Positions 1 through 13,084 of a DNA stretch of 64,000 nt are shown here, piece after piece. Location: contig CM041084.1 of assembly GCA_023079485.1 (NCBI GenBank), positions 68,047,709 through 68,111,708 of the forward strand, in the 5' to 3' direction. The DNA comes from Archilochus colubris (taxonomy: Eukaryota; Chordata; Aves; Apodiformes; Trochilidae). Each line of letters opens with the position of its first letter. Position 1 is the stretch's first letter. Position numbers and translations under genes: made by a program. The notes below the pieces were generated by a model. The model ran no database searches. It was not told where the DNA came from and saw only the letters and a list, made by a program, of their open reading frames with translations.

Positions 1-941
1 TGCCAGCCAGACTTTCCTGAAGGAAGCTGGTGTGCAACTTATTTCAGCTCGGGCCACCACATTCAAATTATGTTTTCTCTCAAGAAGGTGATTGAATCAA
101 TTGTTTCTCACGTTCTTTTTTGTTACAGCCATTAATAATTTTCTTGTAAAAGTGAAGGCTGAGCATTTCCAGTTCCTAGCACAGTGCATCTAGCTTCAGA
201 TAAAATCACTTTTAGAGCTAGATGGCCTACCTTTTTCCTTTCAAACTTCTCCTGGGTTTCACAATTTTCTGTATCCCCAGAAACCAAAGTTATGGGTCAG
301 GTCTTGTTACATCTCCAATAACTCGTTTTCATTTCCTTTTTTCACACATGATCAAGAGGTTTAGCCCTTTTCATGACTGTCCCCTCCCACAGAAAAAAAA
401 CCCATAAGAGGAGTGGCAAGAGAGAAAAACTTCAAAAACAGGGTGAATGACCTCACCATGTATCTACTGTAAAGACATCAGTCTCCAAGAAATAGGAAAG
501 GTCAGAACTGTTTAGAGCAAGGGGTTTTTCACAAAGCAGCTGAAAAATCCAGAATGGGTCTGAAGAATTCATGCCATCCTCAACCCATCTTTTCCCCAAA
601 TATTTGGAGGCCTTCCATTCAAAGGAGTAGCTACTGTGTGATTTTTAACAGAGGTGACCATACTGAAGTCACAGTAGCTTTCGCCAGGCTTGGACTTTCC
701 AAAAGAAAGCAGTGAAAAAAATGCCAGACATTTGCATGGGAATAGTGTAAAATCTCTTCTTTTAGATGGAACACGGGTTTTTTTCTTTCAGAGTTTATCC
801 CACCCCCAGCATAACCAAATCCTGCAGGTTTTCATTGCACCACCCCCACCCTAATCATTTTATTATTCAGAATAATCAGCCTGGACTGGTGCTGAGCTTT
901 GCACAATGGATGGGAGAGTGGTGGACAAGGCTCCTCCATGA

Positions 942-961
942 GGGGGGGGGGGAAGGGGGGG
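942..961 (+). repeat. G11-AA-G7 run
   Basis: Eleven G, two A, then seven G on the plus strand. Such a run can in principle supply four GGG tracts for a G-quadruplex. Confidence 0.9.
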
Positions 962-1561
962 CAGGAAGCTGGAGGAGCCCAGAGCTGCATCCCAGGCACT
1001 ATGGGACAGGGAGGGTGTCTGTCTGCTTGGCTTCTCTGGGTGCGAATCCAGGTCACTGATACCCACATGCGAGACAGAGACAACCTGAAGGTTGACTCTG
1101 AAGTCTCACTTTCCTTTAAAACCATCACTCTACAAATAAAATGGCTTACCTACAATCCCCACACTGACACAGGCACCATTTAAATATAGCAAGCATTGAT
1201 GTCTATCTGTAAATTACAAGGAAATGAATAAATCGAGGCAACGTAAACCACAAAAAGGAAGTTTGAAATCAGCCCAGAGCTGTGATAGGTCAGCTCCTGC
1301 TGAGGGACCCTGCCGAACCTTCACCATCTATTATGGTGACAGTGAACACCATCACCAAACCCAACACACCCGTCCTGGCTCCCCAGCATGCATACCCACA
1401 TGCCACAGCTCTCCAGGAAGCTGGCCTGTGTCTGACTGTCCAGACCTGTGTTGGGGGGTACCTCCTGTGCCCACTGAACATGTCCAGACACACAGGGTCC
1501 CTGATGTGGGAAAGGGATGGTGCAGTGTTTCTGGAAACCTGAAAACCATGATCTCATTTCT

Positions 1562-1587
1562 GGGAGGTGGTGGTGGTGGGGGGGGTT
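1562..1587 (+). repeat. G-rich (TGG)n run
   Basis: GGGAGG followed by several TGG units and a run of eight to nine G. A second G-rich low-complexity tract on the same strand within 650 bases of the first. Confidence 0.85.
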
Positions 1588-2689
1588 GATGTTCTTCAGC
1601 ACACAGCAGGGTTTGAAGAGGATTAATGCAGGAAGTTGGGGGAAAGGTTTTCTTTTATTTTTTTTATTTTTTATTTTTTTAAACCTGAAGCACATTTTCT
1701 ATACTGCTTACTATCAAGCAATCTGCTAGGTGCAGATATTTGGCAAGGTTATTTGGTTCAGCCTCATTTTTATTACGAAGACTGATTTCGTTTTTTCCTT
1801 TGCAAAGTTTTTATTTAAGACCGAATCATTACGTAAAAAATGAATGTTTTGCATACAGTTTGTGTGTGTGTGCAGCTAGCAAACCACCTTAACCTCTTTA
1901 AAAGCTCATTTTACACAGTTGGCCAGGTTCATTCCCATGTGAGTGAAGGAATGGTTGCTAATGATATCCTGGAAGTTGTTGTGAAAATACTGGGTTAATG
2001 TGAGGAGAGAGAGAAAGTTGAAGAGGACATGCATGAATGGGCATCTACTGTAGGCTCTTGACTTATGTTAGGCACTTCAGTTTTAGACTACAGCTGTGTC
2101 CATCAATGCCTCCTGACTCATTAAACCCTGGAGGCTGCACAGCAGGACACTGGAAGGGAGGCCCTGATAATTGTGCTGCTTCTAAACTACACCTTTCCTG
2201 CAAGATCTTATGGAAGACAAGACAAACATTCCAAGGGTGCTGACAAACCCATTCCTTCTCCTTCCACATGCCTGGTGCTTCCAGGATGAAGGCAACAACT
2301 CTGGTACTGCCAACCCTCTCCCCTGGCCACCAGCTCAGGGATGTGACAGGGAAGGCAGGTGACTGTGTGCAGCCTCTCCATCCAGCTTCTGCTTCCAGCC
2401 TCTCTGGCACAACCCTGAGGGTGGGCTAGTGCTGAGATTATTCTCACAGGAGGCAAGGATTATCAGCATTGCTCTTTATTGTACTGACCAGACTGTGCCT
2501 TCCTAAAGAAAAACTCTCCATCTTTGGATGGATGAGGTAGATCAGGATGGCTACAGGCACAGATCAGTGGTTGCAAGGACCAAGTGTTGAGGAGAAGAGC
2601 TGGCTGAGGACAGTTCCTTTGCCAGGTGTAGCTGGTGATCACCAGGGCATTTTAGTATGAGCTGCAAAGGCAAATTAACCTTTGCCTTT

Positions 2690-3770
2690 CACAGAGGAAG
2701 AGGAAAGCAGGGAGAGGACAGCTGGGTTTTGGCCAGGAGGAGAAGTCAGCTATTTCTCAGAAATAAGGCAGTACGTGCAGACTTGGGGAGCAGGAATGGT
2801 ATGAAAAGAATAATCAATACATAAAGGTAGCTTCCCTCCCAACCTCCTTCCCTCCCCCCCCAAAAAAAAAAAAGAAAAAGGAACAGAGAAGCTAAAATTG
2901 GCTGAAAAAAGAGGAGGGCAGGTATGAGCTGATGCTTGTGGCTGCACAGGGAGAGTCAGTTATAGGGCAGGGGAATGGGAGCTGTGATGGGATCAAGGAG
3001 ACTTCTGAAAGCAGTGAGGGAGGGGCAGCAGAAGGTGAGCAGCAAGCCCAGAGACCTCCTCAGGGGATGATGGAGGAGGGGACAAGGAGCAAAAGGGATT
3101 GATCCCCAAAAGATAACAATGGCCTTGACCATAGGGAAGGGTGGCAGTGGGGCTGCTAGGTGGAGGTGTAAGCAGAGAAAGTAGAATTTGGGGAATATGG
3201 TGTGGCAAGTTGTGCTTGGATTAAGGGAGAGACCTTGAGGAAGAGGGAAGGGGCTGAAGAAGGAACAGTGAGAGTGATTTTGCAACCACTGGTACTCTGG
3301 CAAGGAGGACAAAAGGAGACCAGGACAAAGGAAGAAGATGAAGCACGGTTAGAAATAAGTAACTGGTTTTATTTAGGAGAGTCAGTGCTATGTCTAGAGC
3401 AGCAGGAGGAGAGGATTTGAAAGCCTTGCCAGGAGGCATTCAGCCACATGGCAAAAATGGGAAAAAGCAGATCCTGAGCTGAGATACAGCTTATCAGAAT
3501 GGACCTGGTATGAAAGGGAGAGAAAAGCAGCACACTCAAAGCTGTTGGAGAGGTCTAAAAGGAACTTGCCTGTGCAGATGGGCAAGGAGAGGCTGAAAAT
3601 ATCAGAGGAGCCACAGCCAGTGATACAGCCGAGGTCATGGCAAGGCCAGGCAGACACACAATATAATGCTGAGGGAGAGGAGAAGGTGGCCATAGAGAAG
3701 GAACTGAGAGCTTGGAGACCAGATAAGGATCAGTGTGTAGAGTGAAGAACGTTTTTAAGAGGAGTGAAAG
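2690..3770 (+). repeat. Purine-rich tract, about 1 kb
   Basis: The plus strand is strongly biased to A and G over roughly a kilobase (for example GGAAGAGGAAAGCAGGGAG near 2697 and AGGGAGAGGAGAAGGTGG near 3672). Open frames on either strand here reflect this bias rather than coding. I do not recognise it as a known repeat family. Confidence 0.6.
2854..2873 (+). repeat. C8-A12 homopolymer junction
   Basis: Eight C directly followed by twelve A, in a pyrimidine-rich then purine-rich context. Confidence 0.9.
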
Positions 3771-6700
3771 TTAGCAAGTGGTCCTGATGTGGTGAAGCCT
3801 TAGTGAAATCGGGATGTTGAATAATTCCTCTGTTCCTTAAGAAAGTCAAGCAAATCTTCCTTGACTTCAGGTAAGCATCTCCGTGCAGCTACCCACGTGC
3901 TCCTGCCCAGTTCTCTCTAGCTCAACGTTCAGAGCAAGAAAGCTAAGGCAATTATTTTTGCAACAAAGACAACAATTCCTGCTCAGTCAAACAGGGAACC
4001 TCATCAAGACTGCAAAGGATTTAATGGCCAGAAAGGATGATTTTAAGTAGTGAATAGTTCAATTCATCATTAATTTTTTTGCCAGTGGTCCAATGATAAC
4101 AGCTGCCAACACTATTCAACACTTCCTTTATGGGATGTGCCAGATGCTCACACTGGCAATTCCATGACTGCGCTCCAAGCAGAAGGCATTGCTGTGAGAA
4201 ACATGAGTCTAAAGAAGCACCCAGAACACACTGGATTGTTTTGAATCACCTGGTCTAGCAGGGATGGTCCTTTTTCTTCCACAAGCAGGCAGGTGACCCT
4301 GCACAGTGAGTGTCTGCACCTCTCCCAGAGCCCCTCACAGCCACTCTGCAAGCTGGGCTGGGAGAACCAGCTCTCCTTACCTCTGTTCCATCAGCAGAGA
4401 GAAGAGGCCAAATGCTCCAAGCATTAGGCATCTGTGCTGTATTTGAGAAGGATTCACTCTGACAATAGTCTGTGTAAAACTTCTCCACACTCACAGTCCC
4501 TGTATTTTGCATCTTTTACAGGCATGGGGTAAGGTCCTCTACCTGGCAAGAGGGAAGGTTATCCTGCCAACAGTGTATGCAGGAAAATGCTTGGTGAATT
4601 TTGACAAGGGGCACATAAAAACTATGATAAATCCAGAGTAAACCCGTGATTAAAGACTATCCAAAGCCATCCTTCCACTGCTGAAATAGTCATATGTCTG
4701 TTTGTGAGAACTTTTTTTGGATCTACTTTTAAACATATTAAAAACAGGTGAGTTTAAATCTAGATAAACAAAAAAACCCCATGCCGTTTATTACTTCTTA
4801 TGCTGCTGCTGAAGTGAAAATTTTCCCCCAAACTATTGTGAACTGTGTTCAGTTGTGTAAATGATAGTAATAACAACAACAGCAGTAAGTATTGTTTTAA
4901 TGGAAACTGAGGTGTTCGTGACACACAGTCGGAGAAGATGGAGTGGGGCAGGGCTGGGAGGGAGGCTCAAAATACTGATTCCACTGACTTTATGGGCTGA
5001 GATTTCACCCCTGATAGTAAAGTCTGTGTTTTTAAAAAGCAGAGGTAACTTCAGTTATCTGGGAGCCGGTCTGTGATGTTACTTAACTGCTGAGGACATC
5101 CCATGAACCTCTCAGCCACCCGTGTTTTGATGGGCAATTTGGAACTGAGGCGAGTGGTGCGGTGGAAATAGTTATCTCACCATCTGATTTTAGTCACTCC
5201 ATCAAGGTGTTTGCAGAATGTAGCTGCTTTGTATAGGATAACAAAAAAGCAAGGGGCTGGCTAATTCAATTAAAAGCAAATAGCTGCAGTCTAGGTACTG
5301 ACAGCATGTGGGAGGAAGTGGTGCTGTTTCCACTGTGACTGGCAGCGAGCGACTCACAAAAACAAGGTGGTTTGAGGAACACTTGCGTGTTAATGGCATT
5401 TCCCTGCTCTGTTTGTCAAGCCAGAGTGGGAATATAGAGTCAGAATTTACTTGAATCTGTTCTTTTACCAGAAAAGACAAGGGGCCTCCCTGGGAGGGAA
5501 CGACGCTGGGCTTCCATGACATACAGCTTGCCTGCAAAGCCCCCCCATGTGTGTGGCAGGTACTCAAAGTCTTTGTGGGTGAAACAGAAAAAAATAAAAA
5601 AAGACTATGGCTGTGCACAGGGTAGGCCAGAGATGGTGGTTTGTCTGCCAGGAGTGCTGAGTTGCTCTCGCTCTCTTTCTCAGGGCTGTCCCATGGCCTC
5701 TTGTCCCTAGAGAAGAAGCTGGGCCATGGCATGGCTGACTCACCTCAGGTCTGTGGCAGCCATGGGCCCAGCAGCCTGGCTGTGGTGTGGGGCTGGAGTG
5801 TTTCCAGAAGTGAATCAGACTCTCTGCCTGTCGGCTGCTTCAGACGCGGTAGCCTGAGAGTGTGTAATAGCATCTTCCTCTGTCTCTGCTGGGGGTGTGT
5901 GTGTGTTCATCTTTCTCTCACCATGAAGCTAAAAATGCCGCCTGTAATGGCACTGGGTGCCCTGCTGGGCAGCCTGTAGGTTGCCCATTCCCTTCTGACC
6001 ATTTGAGATGATGTTGCGTAAGAAGAAAAATATTTCTTTATCAAAAGTCACTTCAAAAGAACATTGTCCTTAAATAATTAATTCCAGACTCACAGGGGCT
6101 TCATCTTTCAGTCAGCATTTCAAGACAGAGACAGAACTGAGATGCAACCCACAGAGGGGCAGTGGTGGTGGCTGGCAGCCCTTGCCCATCACAGGGGGGT
6201 TTTGTGTTCCCAGCACATCCTCCTCCGCCTTCCCCAGGGGCTGCATCCCTCTTGCAGGAACCCAGCGGGTACCTCAGGATTGGCTGGAGCATGGGGTTGG
6301 ATGATGCATGGGATTGTCAGACAGCACAGGCCCAGGGGGAGGAGTGCTATGTGGATGGGAGGGAGCACCAGGCAGCATCCTGAAGCCTGAGCCTTCCTCA
6401 TCACTTACCTGCAGCAGTGAGGGGTGCTGCAAATGGCAGGCAGCAAACCCCCACACCCCTTGGGCCCCAAGGGAGCATCACACAGGGGAGCCAAGGCTGC
6501 AGCTGCTTCTGCTACACACCTGCAGAGCACCAAGTCCGTGTGTGCAAAGGAGGGAGCAGAAGCATCTTGGCACTGAGATTTGTCCTGTATTTGATGAGGC
6601 ACTGAGAGAGATGTGGTATCTCGTGCTGGAGCAGGGACTCCTCCTTTATGCTCTGACTTACAGCTCTTGCCTTGGTCCAAAAACTAGCACCCCTGACTGG

Positions 6701-8777
6701 TACCAAATTCCTCACTGTATATCAGGTTCTGCCTTCTAATAGGTCTCATTTGTCCTCAAATTCTTAACAGCAAAAATAAAACAAATGTGGATTTTTTGCC
6801 TCCCATCCTGGCTAATAAATATATTTTGGCAATTTAAACAGAGGGGAGATGCTCTCTGTAATTTCAAAGATGAATTCAGTGTCTTAAATCTGAAAAAGTT
6901 CAGGCTTGAACTAACATTACCTCTAGCCTTCCCTTTGCCCATCTTGATGTTGGTTTTGGTGATTTTTTTCTGTCTGGGCCTTTGTTCAAATTAGGCTGTA
7001 ACATCTTTGGCACAGTGCATGTGCATTTCTCCATCACTGTGCACCATAGGTCTGAGCTGTGTACAGTGCTACTCTACAAGGACTTGCCATGCTAGGAGAA
7101 GGAGACAGAAGATACGTACCAAATGCAATGAAGAAGCAGCACTGCTATGCCATGATCTGCTGGAAATTGGCAGTCATCCCTGCTGGCATACAGGAAAGCA
7201 CAGCCCCACTATGAGTCTTTCAGGTGTGCCCAGCTGCCAGCTGCAGGGGCATCACCAGGATACAGTGAAAGGAGGGGCAGAGAGTCTCCTGTATACAACC
7301 AGAGTTGCCTTAATACCACCGAAACGAGTGTCCAAATCCCTTGAGATTATTTCATACTAAAAAAAAAAATAAAATAATAACTTGAGACTGCACTCAAAGT
7401 TCACAAGAAGGTGTCTATGAGCTGCACATGTCTGTATTGCACAGCTTTAGTCTCTCCATGGCTTTTCAGTCTCGTGGTCTCAAGCCATGTCCAAAGCTGA
7501 TACTTTCAAACATTTTCGTTGTCTGAAACAGTTTCTATAGTCACCCTTGGGAAGGGCTTGAATGAGCTGGGTGCTGCAGAAGAGGGACCAGGAGGGACCA
7601 GTTTACTTGCAGGTAAACCCTTGTAGCCATTGACAACCAGCCATACAGAGTCAGCAGCTACTTGACTATATTTACTTATGTAAAAAAAACAGTTCCTTTT
7701 GTTCTGTGGTTGGCATCAGGAACTACACACTAGTGATTTTTTTCAAAGGAAGTAGTTGTTTTCTCTTACCCAGTTTGAGTGGGGCTACCTGCCTCTCTGG
7801 CTTCCACCCCATTTTAAAAATTCTTAATACATCTGCATCCTTGTAATTCAGCACTACTGGCTAGGGGGGGATGGGGCAGTTGCCTTGTCACTGCCAGTGC
7901 TGGTTTAACTTTGGATTGTGTTTCACAGACAGGAAAAAAACCACCCTGCTGTTTGCATGGCCCTATGACATTTCAAACACTTCTCCAGTCCCACGAGATG
8001 TGGAAAGCCCTTGTTCTAGGCAATGGGAATGTCCCCGGCCTCACGCTCCCTAGTGCCTCATGGCTCTGTGTCCCTAGCAGTGCCTGTAGCAGTAGCATCA
8101 TTCTTGGGAACTGAGCTGGATCCGTCATGGAAGAGTGTTCGTTTTTTTTCTTTCTTTGCTTTTATTTTTCCCACTGCCACCACAGGTCTGTCTGCTTTGC
8201 CTCTGCTTGTCAATAAGTCAGGGCTACTGGACAATAATAAGAAGAAACAGTGAATTTTGTGACATTTGGGATTTGGGCTTTCTTTTTTTCCCTTTTTTTT
8301 TTTTTTTTTAATTCAGTAAGGGGTGAGGGGAAAGCAAAATTTTATTATGCTTGTTCCTGCTGAAAAAAAAGCCTCCAACAAACAAGGAAAAATAAATAGA
8401 TAAAATAAAATCAAAGAACATCCACTCAAAAGTTTGGACAGTACTTCACATCAGCCAGGAAGTTGGAAATCAGGAGGCAGGCACTGCCCCAGACCAGTGT
8501 TCCCAGTCACCTGCTTGCTCTGTGCTATGCATGGCTGCAGGTGGCTCAGCAGAGGCAGTGGGATTTCCAGACACTTTCACTGCCAGAGAAAGACCATCCA
8601 TAGCAAAGGCTGAGCAAGGGAGGCTTGAACTTGATGGAAGAGAGGCTTAGTGGTGGGGAGGACACCCCTTCACCCCTGCTAAGAGTGGCACTTTCAAGGC
8701 TCAGCCCTTCTGATGCCATCCCTGTTGCCTGGATGTCTAGGGCTGTGCCTGGGGGCAAGCCCAGCCAAGGTTGGTCA
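3771..8777. other. Non-coding flank, no gene recognised
   Basis: Mixed-composition sequence. The longest open frame is on the minus strand at 5202-5732 (176 codons); it has no recognisable domain and a low-complexity serine/proline/leucine composition. I see no splice-consistent exon chain. A 17-base T run lies at 8293-8309. Confidence 0.5.
8293..8309 (+). repeat. T17 homopolymer
   Basis: Seventeen T in a row, preceded by further T/C-rich sequence from 8280. Confidence 0.9.
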
Positions 8778-9205
8778 TAAAATCATAGAACAGTTTTGGT
8801 TGGAAAAGACCTTTAAGGTCATCAAATCCAACTGTTAATTTAGCACACTGCCAAGTCCACCACTAAACTCTGTCCCTAAACACCACATCTACGTGTCTTT
8901 TAAACACCTCCAGGCATGGCAACTCAGACACTTCCCTGAGCAGCCTGTCCCAGGGCTTGACAACACTTTCAGTGAATAAATTTTGAGGGCATTTGTGGCA
9001 CAGCTTGAGGCCATTTCCTCTTGTTCAATTGCTTGTGACTAGGGAGAAGAGACCAACATCCACCTTGCTACAACCTTCTTTCAAGTAGCTGTAGAGAGCA
9101 GTAGGGTCTCCCCTCAGCCTCCTTTTCTCCAGACTGAACAATCCCAGTTCCCTCAGCTGCTCCTGTGCTCTCCTGTCATCCCTGCAGCAGCCCTGCACGG
9201 CAGTG
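8778..9205 (-). mobile_element. CR1 LINE 3' fragment (minus orientation)
   Basis: The plus strand begins with ATCATAGAACAG and GGTTGGAAAAGACCTTTAAG, the reverse complement of the CR1 3' end. It runs through sequence complementary to the end of the CR1 reverse-transcriptase frame, including the reverse complement of the GGGAGACC and CTGTTCAG landmarks near 9100-9150. It is 5'-truncated, as nearly all avian CR1 copies are, and no reading frame survives. It lies outside EXOC2. Confidence 0.9.
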
Positions 9206-9596
9206 CTAGGGAGGCTGAGCTGCCTCAGGGCTTCTCTGCATCACCCTGAAGCTTCTGAAAACTGATGACTTACTCAGAAGCAGAACTGAGGTGCCACTTG
9301 CCTTGACTCCAGCTCTTTTATGTGTAGTCCCCATTTCTCCTGATTTTACTGCAGCAGTTACTATATGAATCACAGCTCAGAAGTAGTGGGGAGAGGAAGG
9401 GGAGAGGGGATAACTGAGTGCTGCTGGCCAAGCTGGAGCTGCTAGTTTTCTGCTGGATATGGGGAGTTTTCTGTGTAGGGGCTGTCTCAGAGAGCAGCCT
9501 TCATCCACCAGAAAGCTGTTGTTGTATGTGCTAATGTTACCTTAAATGAAATCCAGGTCTCTTCTTTTTCCTCAGGGATAGACCATTAGCATTTTC

Positions 9597-9722
9597 ATTA
9601 GTGTTTTCCTTCCTGTTTTTTGTTTGTTTTTTTCCTTTGCTGTTGTTTCTTTTTTTTTTTTCTTTTCTGCCATTATTTTTTCTTGTTTTGTGGGTTTTTT
9701 TGTTTTTTTATTTTTTCTTGTA
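9597..9722 (+). repeat. T-rich low-complexity stretch
   Basis: About 125 bases dominated by T with interspersed G and C (runs of T separated by GTTTG, CTTGTT and similar). Low-complexity, with no tail or target-site duplication that I could define. Confidence 0.75.
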
Positions 9723-10492
9723 GAATAGCCAAGCTATGAAATGAGGAGTTTCTCTGCAATTTGGGACAATGTGGAGCTTTTGTGATATATGCTTGGATTA
9801 GCTTCCAGCCTTTTCAAGGGAGGTGCCTGATGTCACCCCAAGAGGCACATCATTCTCTCAAAACCCACTCTCAAAGGGAAGGAGAGAGAGCAACGGTGGT
9901 TTGACCTTACCTTCAGGCACCTTGAAGTTGGTGGCACCAGGCTGCTTTCAGTTTTTCTGTAACTCACAAGATCCCCAGACCCATCAACCAAATGTCTCGA
10001 GGAACCTCAGTGTTCCTGTTACCCTTTCCCCAGCTCGCCCCATGAGTTAGAGCTGCATTTACTTCATGGATTCCCAAACTGATGAAGCCTCTGCTTATGA
10101 CAGAAATTCAAAACACACATAAAGAGGAGCCAATTTCTTTCTCTCTTGGCATACTTACAAAGCTATGGCAGCATAAACAGAGATTTGTAACAACCAGATG
10201 AGACATGACTGGAGCTGCATGAAGGGTTTTCCTAGAAAAGACTCATATAAGCGTGAGCCTTTGGGCCACATTGTTATAAGCAGTGACAAACAGAAATGGC
10301 CCTTTTTAAACACTGGGGCTGCCCTACTCAGAGGGCATTAGGGCATTTAAAAGTGAGCAACATCTTTCCATATTGGTCACTTTAAGGAATTTACCTGGTT
10401 TTCTTTTTACAGCTGTACCGTGTAACTTCTGAAAAGGCAACTTGTCTCTCTGAAGTTTCCCACTGCTGTTAATAAAAAGCATTGCATGATCA

Positions 10493-10516
10493 ACACACAC
10501 ACACACACACACACAC
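10493..10516 (+). repeat. (AC)12 microsatellite
   Basis: Twelve uninterrupted AC units. The adjoining open frames on both strands are an artefact of it. Confidence 0.95.
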
Positions 10517-12242
10517 AAACCAGGTCATCTTCATGCTGGAGTCAATATCAAAACAGACACAGAAGCCCCCAAACCAACACAAACCCTCAAAAACGAAGAG
10601 GTTTTACTTCACGTTCAGTGATGTTGAGTGTGAGACCGTCAAACAAGGACTTTCAGGCATGTGGGAGCTCAGATTCTATGAATGTTCTCCTCTGCATTAC
10701 TATCTAGACACTAAACCAAAATTATATTTCCTGGTATAGGAGCATTTAATAAGAGACATTTCTTGTCCTCAGCAGCTTCTTCTCGAAATCAATGGGGCAA
10801 GAAGCAGGAGAATGGAAGCACTACTAACTACATCCCTCTTCTACTGCTATCTTTGAAAAAATGACACAAAGAGAGGTGGTAACTAAAAGATCAAAGTTTT
10901 GAAAATTAAAAAACACAAGAAAATAGGCAAAAAACGTCCCAGCCCATGGATACCATTGTTTTTGAATGGAATCATATACTTAGAGGTGCTGGAAACCACA
11001 CCAGGGATCTGTATAGAGTATAGAAAGGTCTCGTGGCCTGTGATTCAGAGATGCTGGTCACTACTGTGTCTCTGTCTGAAGTGCTGGGTGTTCAGCTTGT
11101 GAAAAAGTCAACTTTTTATTTATAAACCCACTCATCATTTACAAGTCCAGTTATTTACAAAACCTGTTGATGAGAGTGCCTTGAGCTCTCATAGATAGTA
11201 TGTCCCCATCACATTCCAGGTACCTGTTCCTCTGCTTCTCTTTGGCTCCTCCTGGATCTTGTTCTTTCTCCTTTATCTGCTGCCCTTGTTTCTCTCTGCT
11301 GTTGGTCCCAGGCTCCTTTGATACCACTCTCAAACTCCCCATCACCAGTACCAGCAAGCTGGTGAACAGATGGAGAGCCATTTCCTTCACTGCTTTCCAC
11401 TTTAGCTTCTCTGCCCCATCACCACCAGCTCTAAGGCACAATTTCTTCCTCTACCTTTCATCCCTAGACCCACCCCAAGCTGTCTCTGCCCTCGCTTCCA
11501 CCTCCATCTCCTTTTGCTTTGCCATGGACAGTGCAAAGTCTCAGGTTGCTGCTGTCTGGCACCATCAGGGATGGGGGCAGTGGGACCTTCCTCCCTGGGG
11601 AGACCACACCTGGGAGACCCCCTGGGCTGCAACATTGGGTTTCATGCAGTGTGGCTCAGGTGCAAACCTCAGGGGGTTCATGGGGAGCTGTAAGACTGGC
11701 ATAAAGCTAGGTAGGATTTTTTTTTAGCTGTCCAGCTTTAGTGAGTACTTGTAAGCAAGATGATTTATCTCTTCAGAGGCTTATAATGGCAAAATTTGGA
11801 TGGAATTTTTTTTGCAGGCAAGCAGCACATTCCTGACACACAAGCCAAAATCCTGCCACATTTCAAGTCTTTTTTCCAAAGCCTGAGGGCTTAAAGAAAA
11901 GGTCACCCATTTTCATGAAGCATGGGGGGAGGTGATAGGGAGGGTGAAGGGTCTGTTTTCTTCTAGCTAAACGATCAACAACCATTTTACATTTCCAGGC
12001 TGAGAAAATGTACTGGGGCAGACTCCAACCTGGGATCTTTTAGCCCAAACAGCTGTCATTTGACAAAATTACAAGCAACAGTAATTAGGAAGCAACAGGC
12101 AACTGCTGGATTTTCTGGTGCCCCATTGTAGCATGATTTTTACACTTTTCAAAGAATGAAAGGTACTGTAGAGGTATTGTATTTGCTATGGTTGGGAAGA
12201 AGTAGCCCTCTGCTTTTCTCCCTCCCTGCCCCCACCTCCTCC

Positions 12243-12257
12243 TTTTTTTTTTTTTTT
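12243..12257 (+). repeat. T15 homopolymer
   Basis: Fifteen T after a C/T-rich run. Confidence 0.85.
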
Positions 12258-13084
12258 CTAAAGGAAAGTGTTTTACAAATGAAAAATGAGGTTTCCTGAA
12301 ATGAAATGAAAGGCTTTTATTCTGAGCTGGCTTCCATGAAATGTATTTGACAGCCTCCTATCCTTACCTCTGAGCTTGCTGTGGGGTGACAAGTGCTGGT
12401 CCTGTCTGGGTTGGTTTGGCTCAGTGAGTGTCTGGACTGGGCAGAGTCCTGGTGGGCACCTGAAGGAGGCACTGGGCAGCCCAGGGCAAGGCTGAGCATC
12501 ATGCTCTTTGTTGCCTGCCCCCACATTCAGGGTGCAATCCCACCATCACACCCTCACACTGGGGAAAGGCTTGGACACCTGAGCAGCACTTCCCTCCCCA
12601 CCTGGGCTCCAAAGGGTTCAGTTTCCCTGGACTGCTCAGCAGGGCACTTGCCCTAGGGGATGCTGGTTAGCACTCCCTGATGCTTTCTGTCTCATCTTCA
12701 CAGCTTTCCTCCAGGTCTTTTCTCTCTCTCTTCCACTTGGTGTCCTAGTCTGCCTTTTCCTCTCCATTGCTACTGCCTAGAAGCAGCCGGGATTTGCAGC
12801 AAGTCCCAACCCCATGGAAGAAGAAAGCACAAGCACCTCCAGAAATGAAGCCTGATCTGCACAGTGCCCATGGGCAAGAGACAGAGAGAGGAAGCACTGG
12901 CACCAGTCGTTGACTGTGGGCCAAAGTAACCACGACTAGGAACAGCTGATACACTTGTCAGGATCTGGCATGGGAATGGGACCAGCCCAGTACGCTTAGC
13001 TGTACTTGGTCATACAGTGAGCACTAGAACTCCTCCCCACAAGGAAAGAGTGGTGAGACTGTACATGAAAAACTCTTACATGAG

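Larger units (their letters stand above)
1..2689. other. Non-coding flank, no gene recognised
   Basis: Short overlapping open frames on both strands, none resembling a known protein. Two G-rich runs lie near 942-961 and 1562-1587. By vertebrate gene order this could be intergenic DNA or the 3' UTR of IRF4, but nothing in the sequence settles it. Confidence 0.5.
9206..13084. other. Non-coding flank, no gene recognised
   Basis: Contains a T-rich stretch (9597-9722), an (AC)n microsatellite (10493-10516) and a T run at 12243-12257. The 175-codon plus-strand frame at 11200-11727 is low-complexity and resembles nothing known. Confidence 0.5.

Noticed and set aside
1036..1056. tRNA B-box-like word GGTGCGAATCC
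   Set aside because: One mismatch to the B-box consensus, but no A box or cloverleaf stems upstream at the right distance.
5202..5732. 176-codon minus-strand open frame, the longest in the window
   Set aside because: Low-complexity S/P/L-rich sequence with no domain, no paired splice signals noted and a shadow frame on the other strand. A frame of this length is expected by chance in GC-richer vertebrate DNA.
11200..11727. 175-codon plus-strand open frame
   Set aside because: Pyrimidine-rich DNA gives a serine/leucine/proline-biased translation on one strand and a charged one on the other. No recognisable protein.
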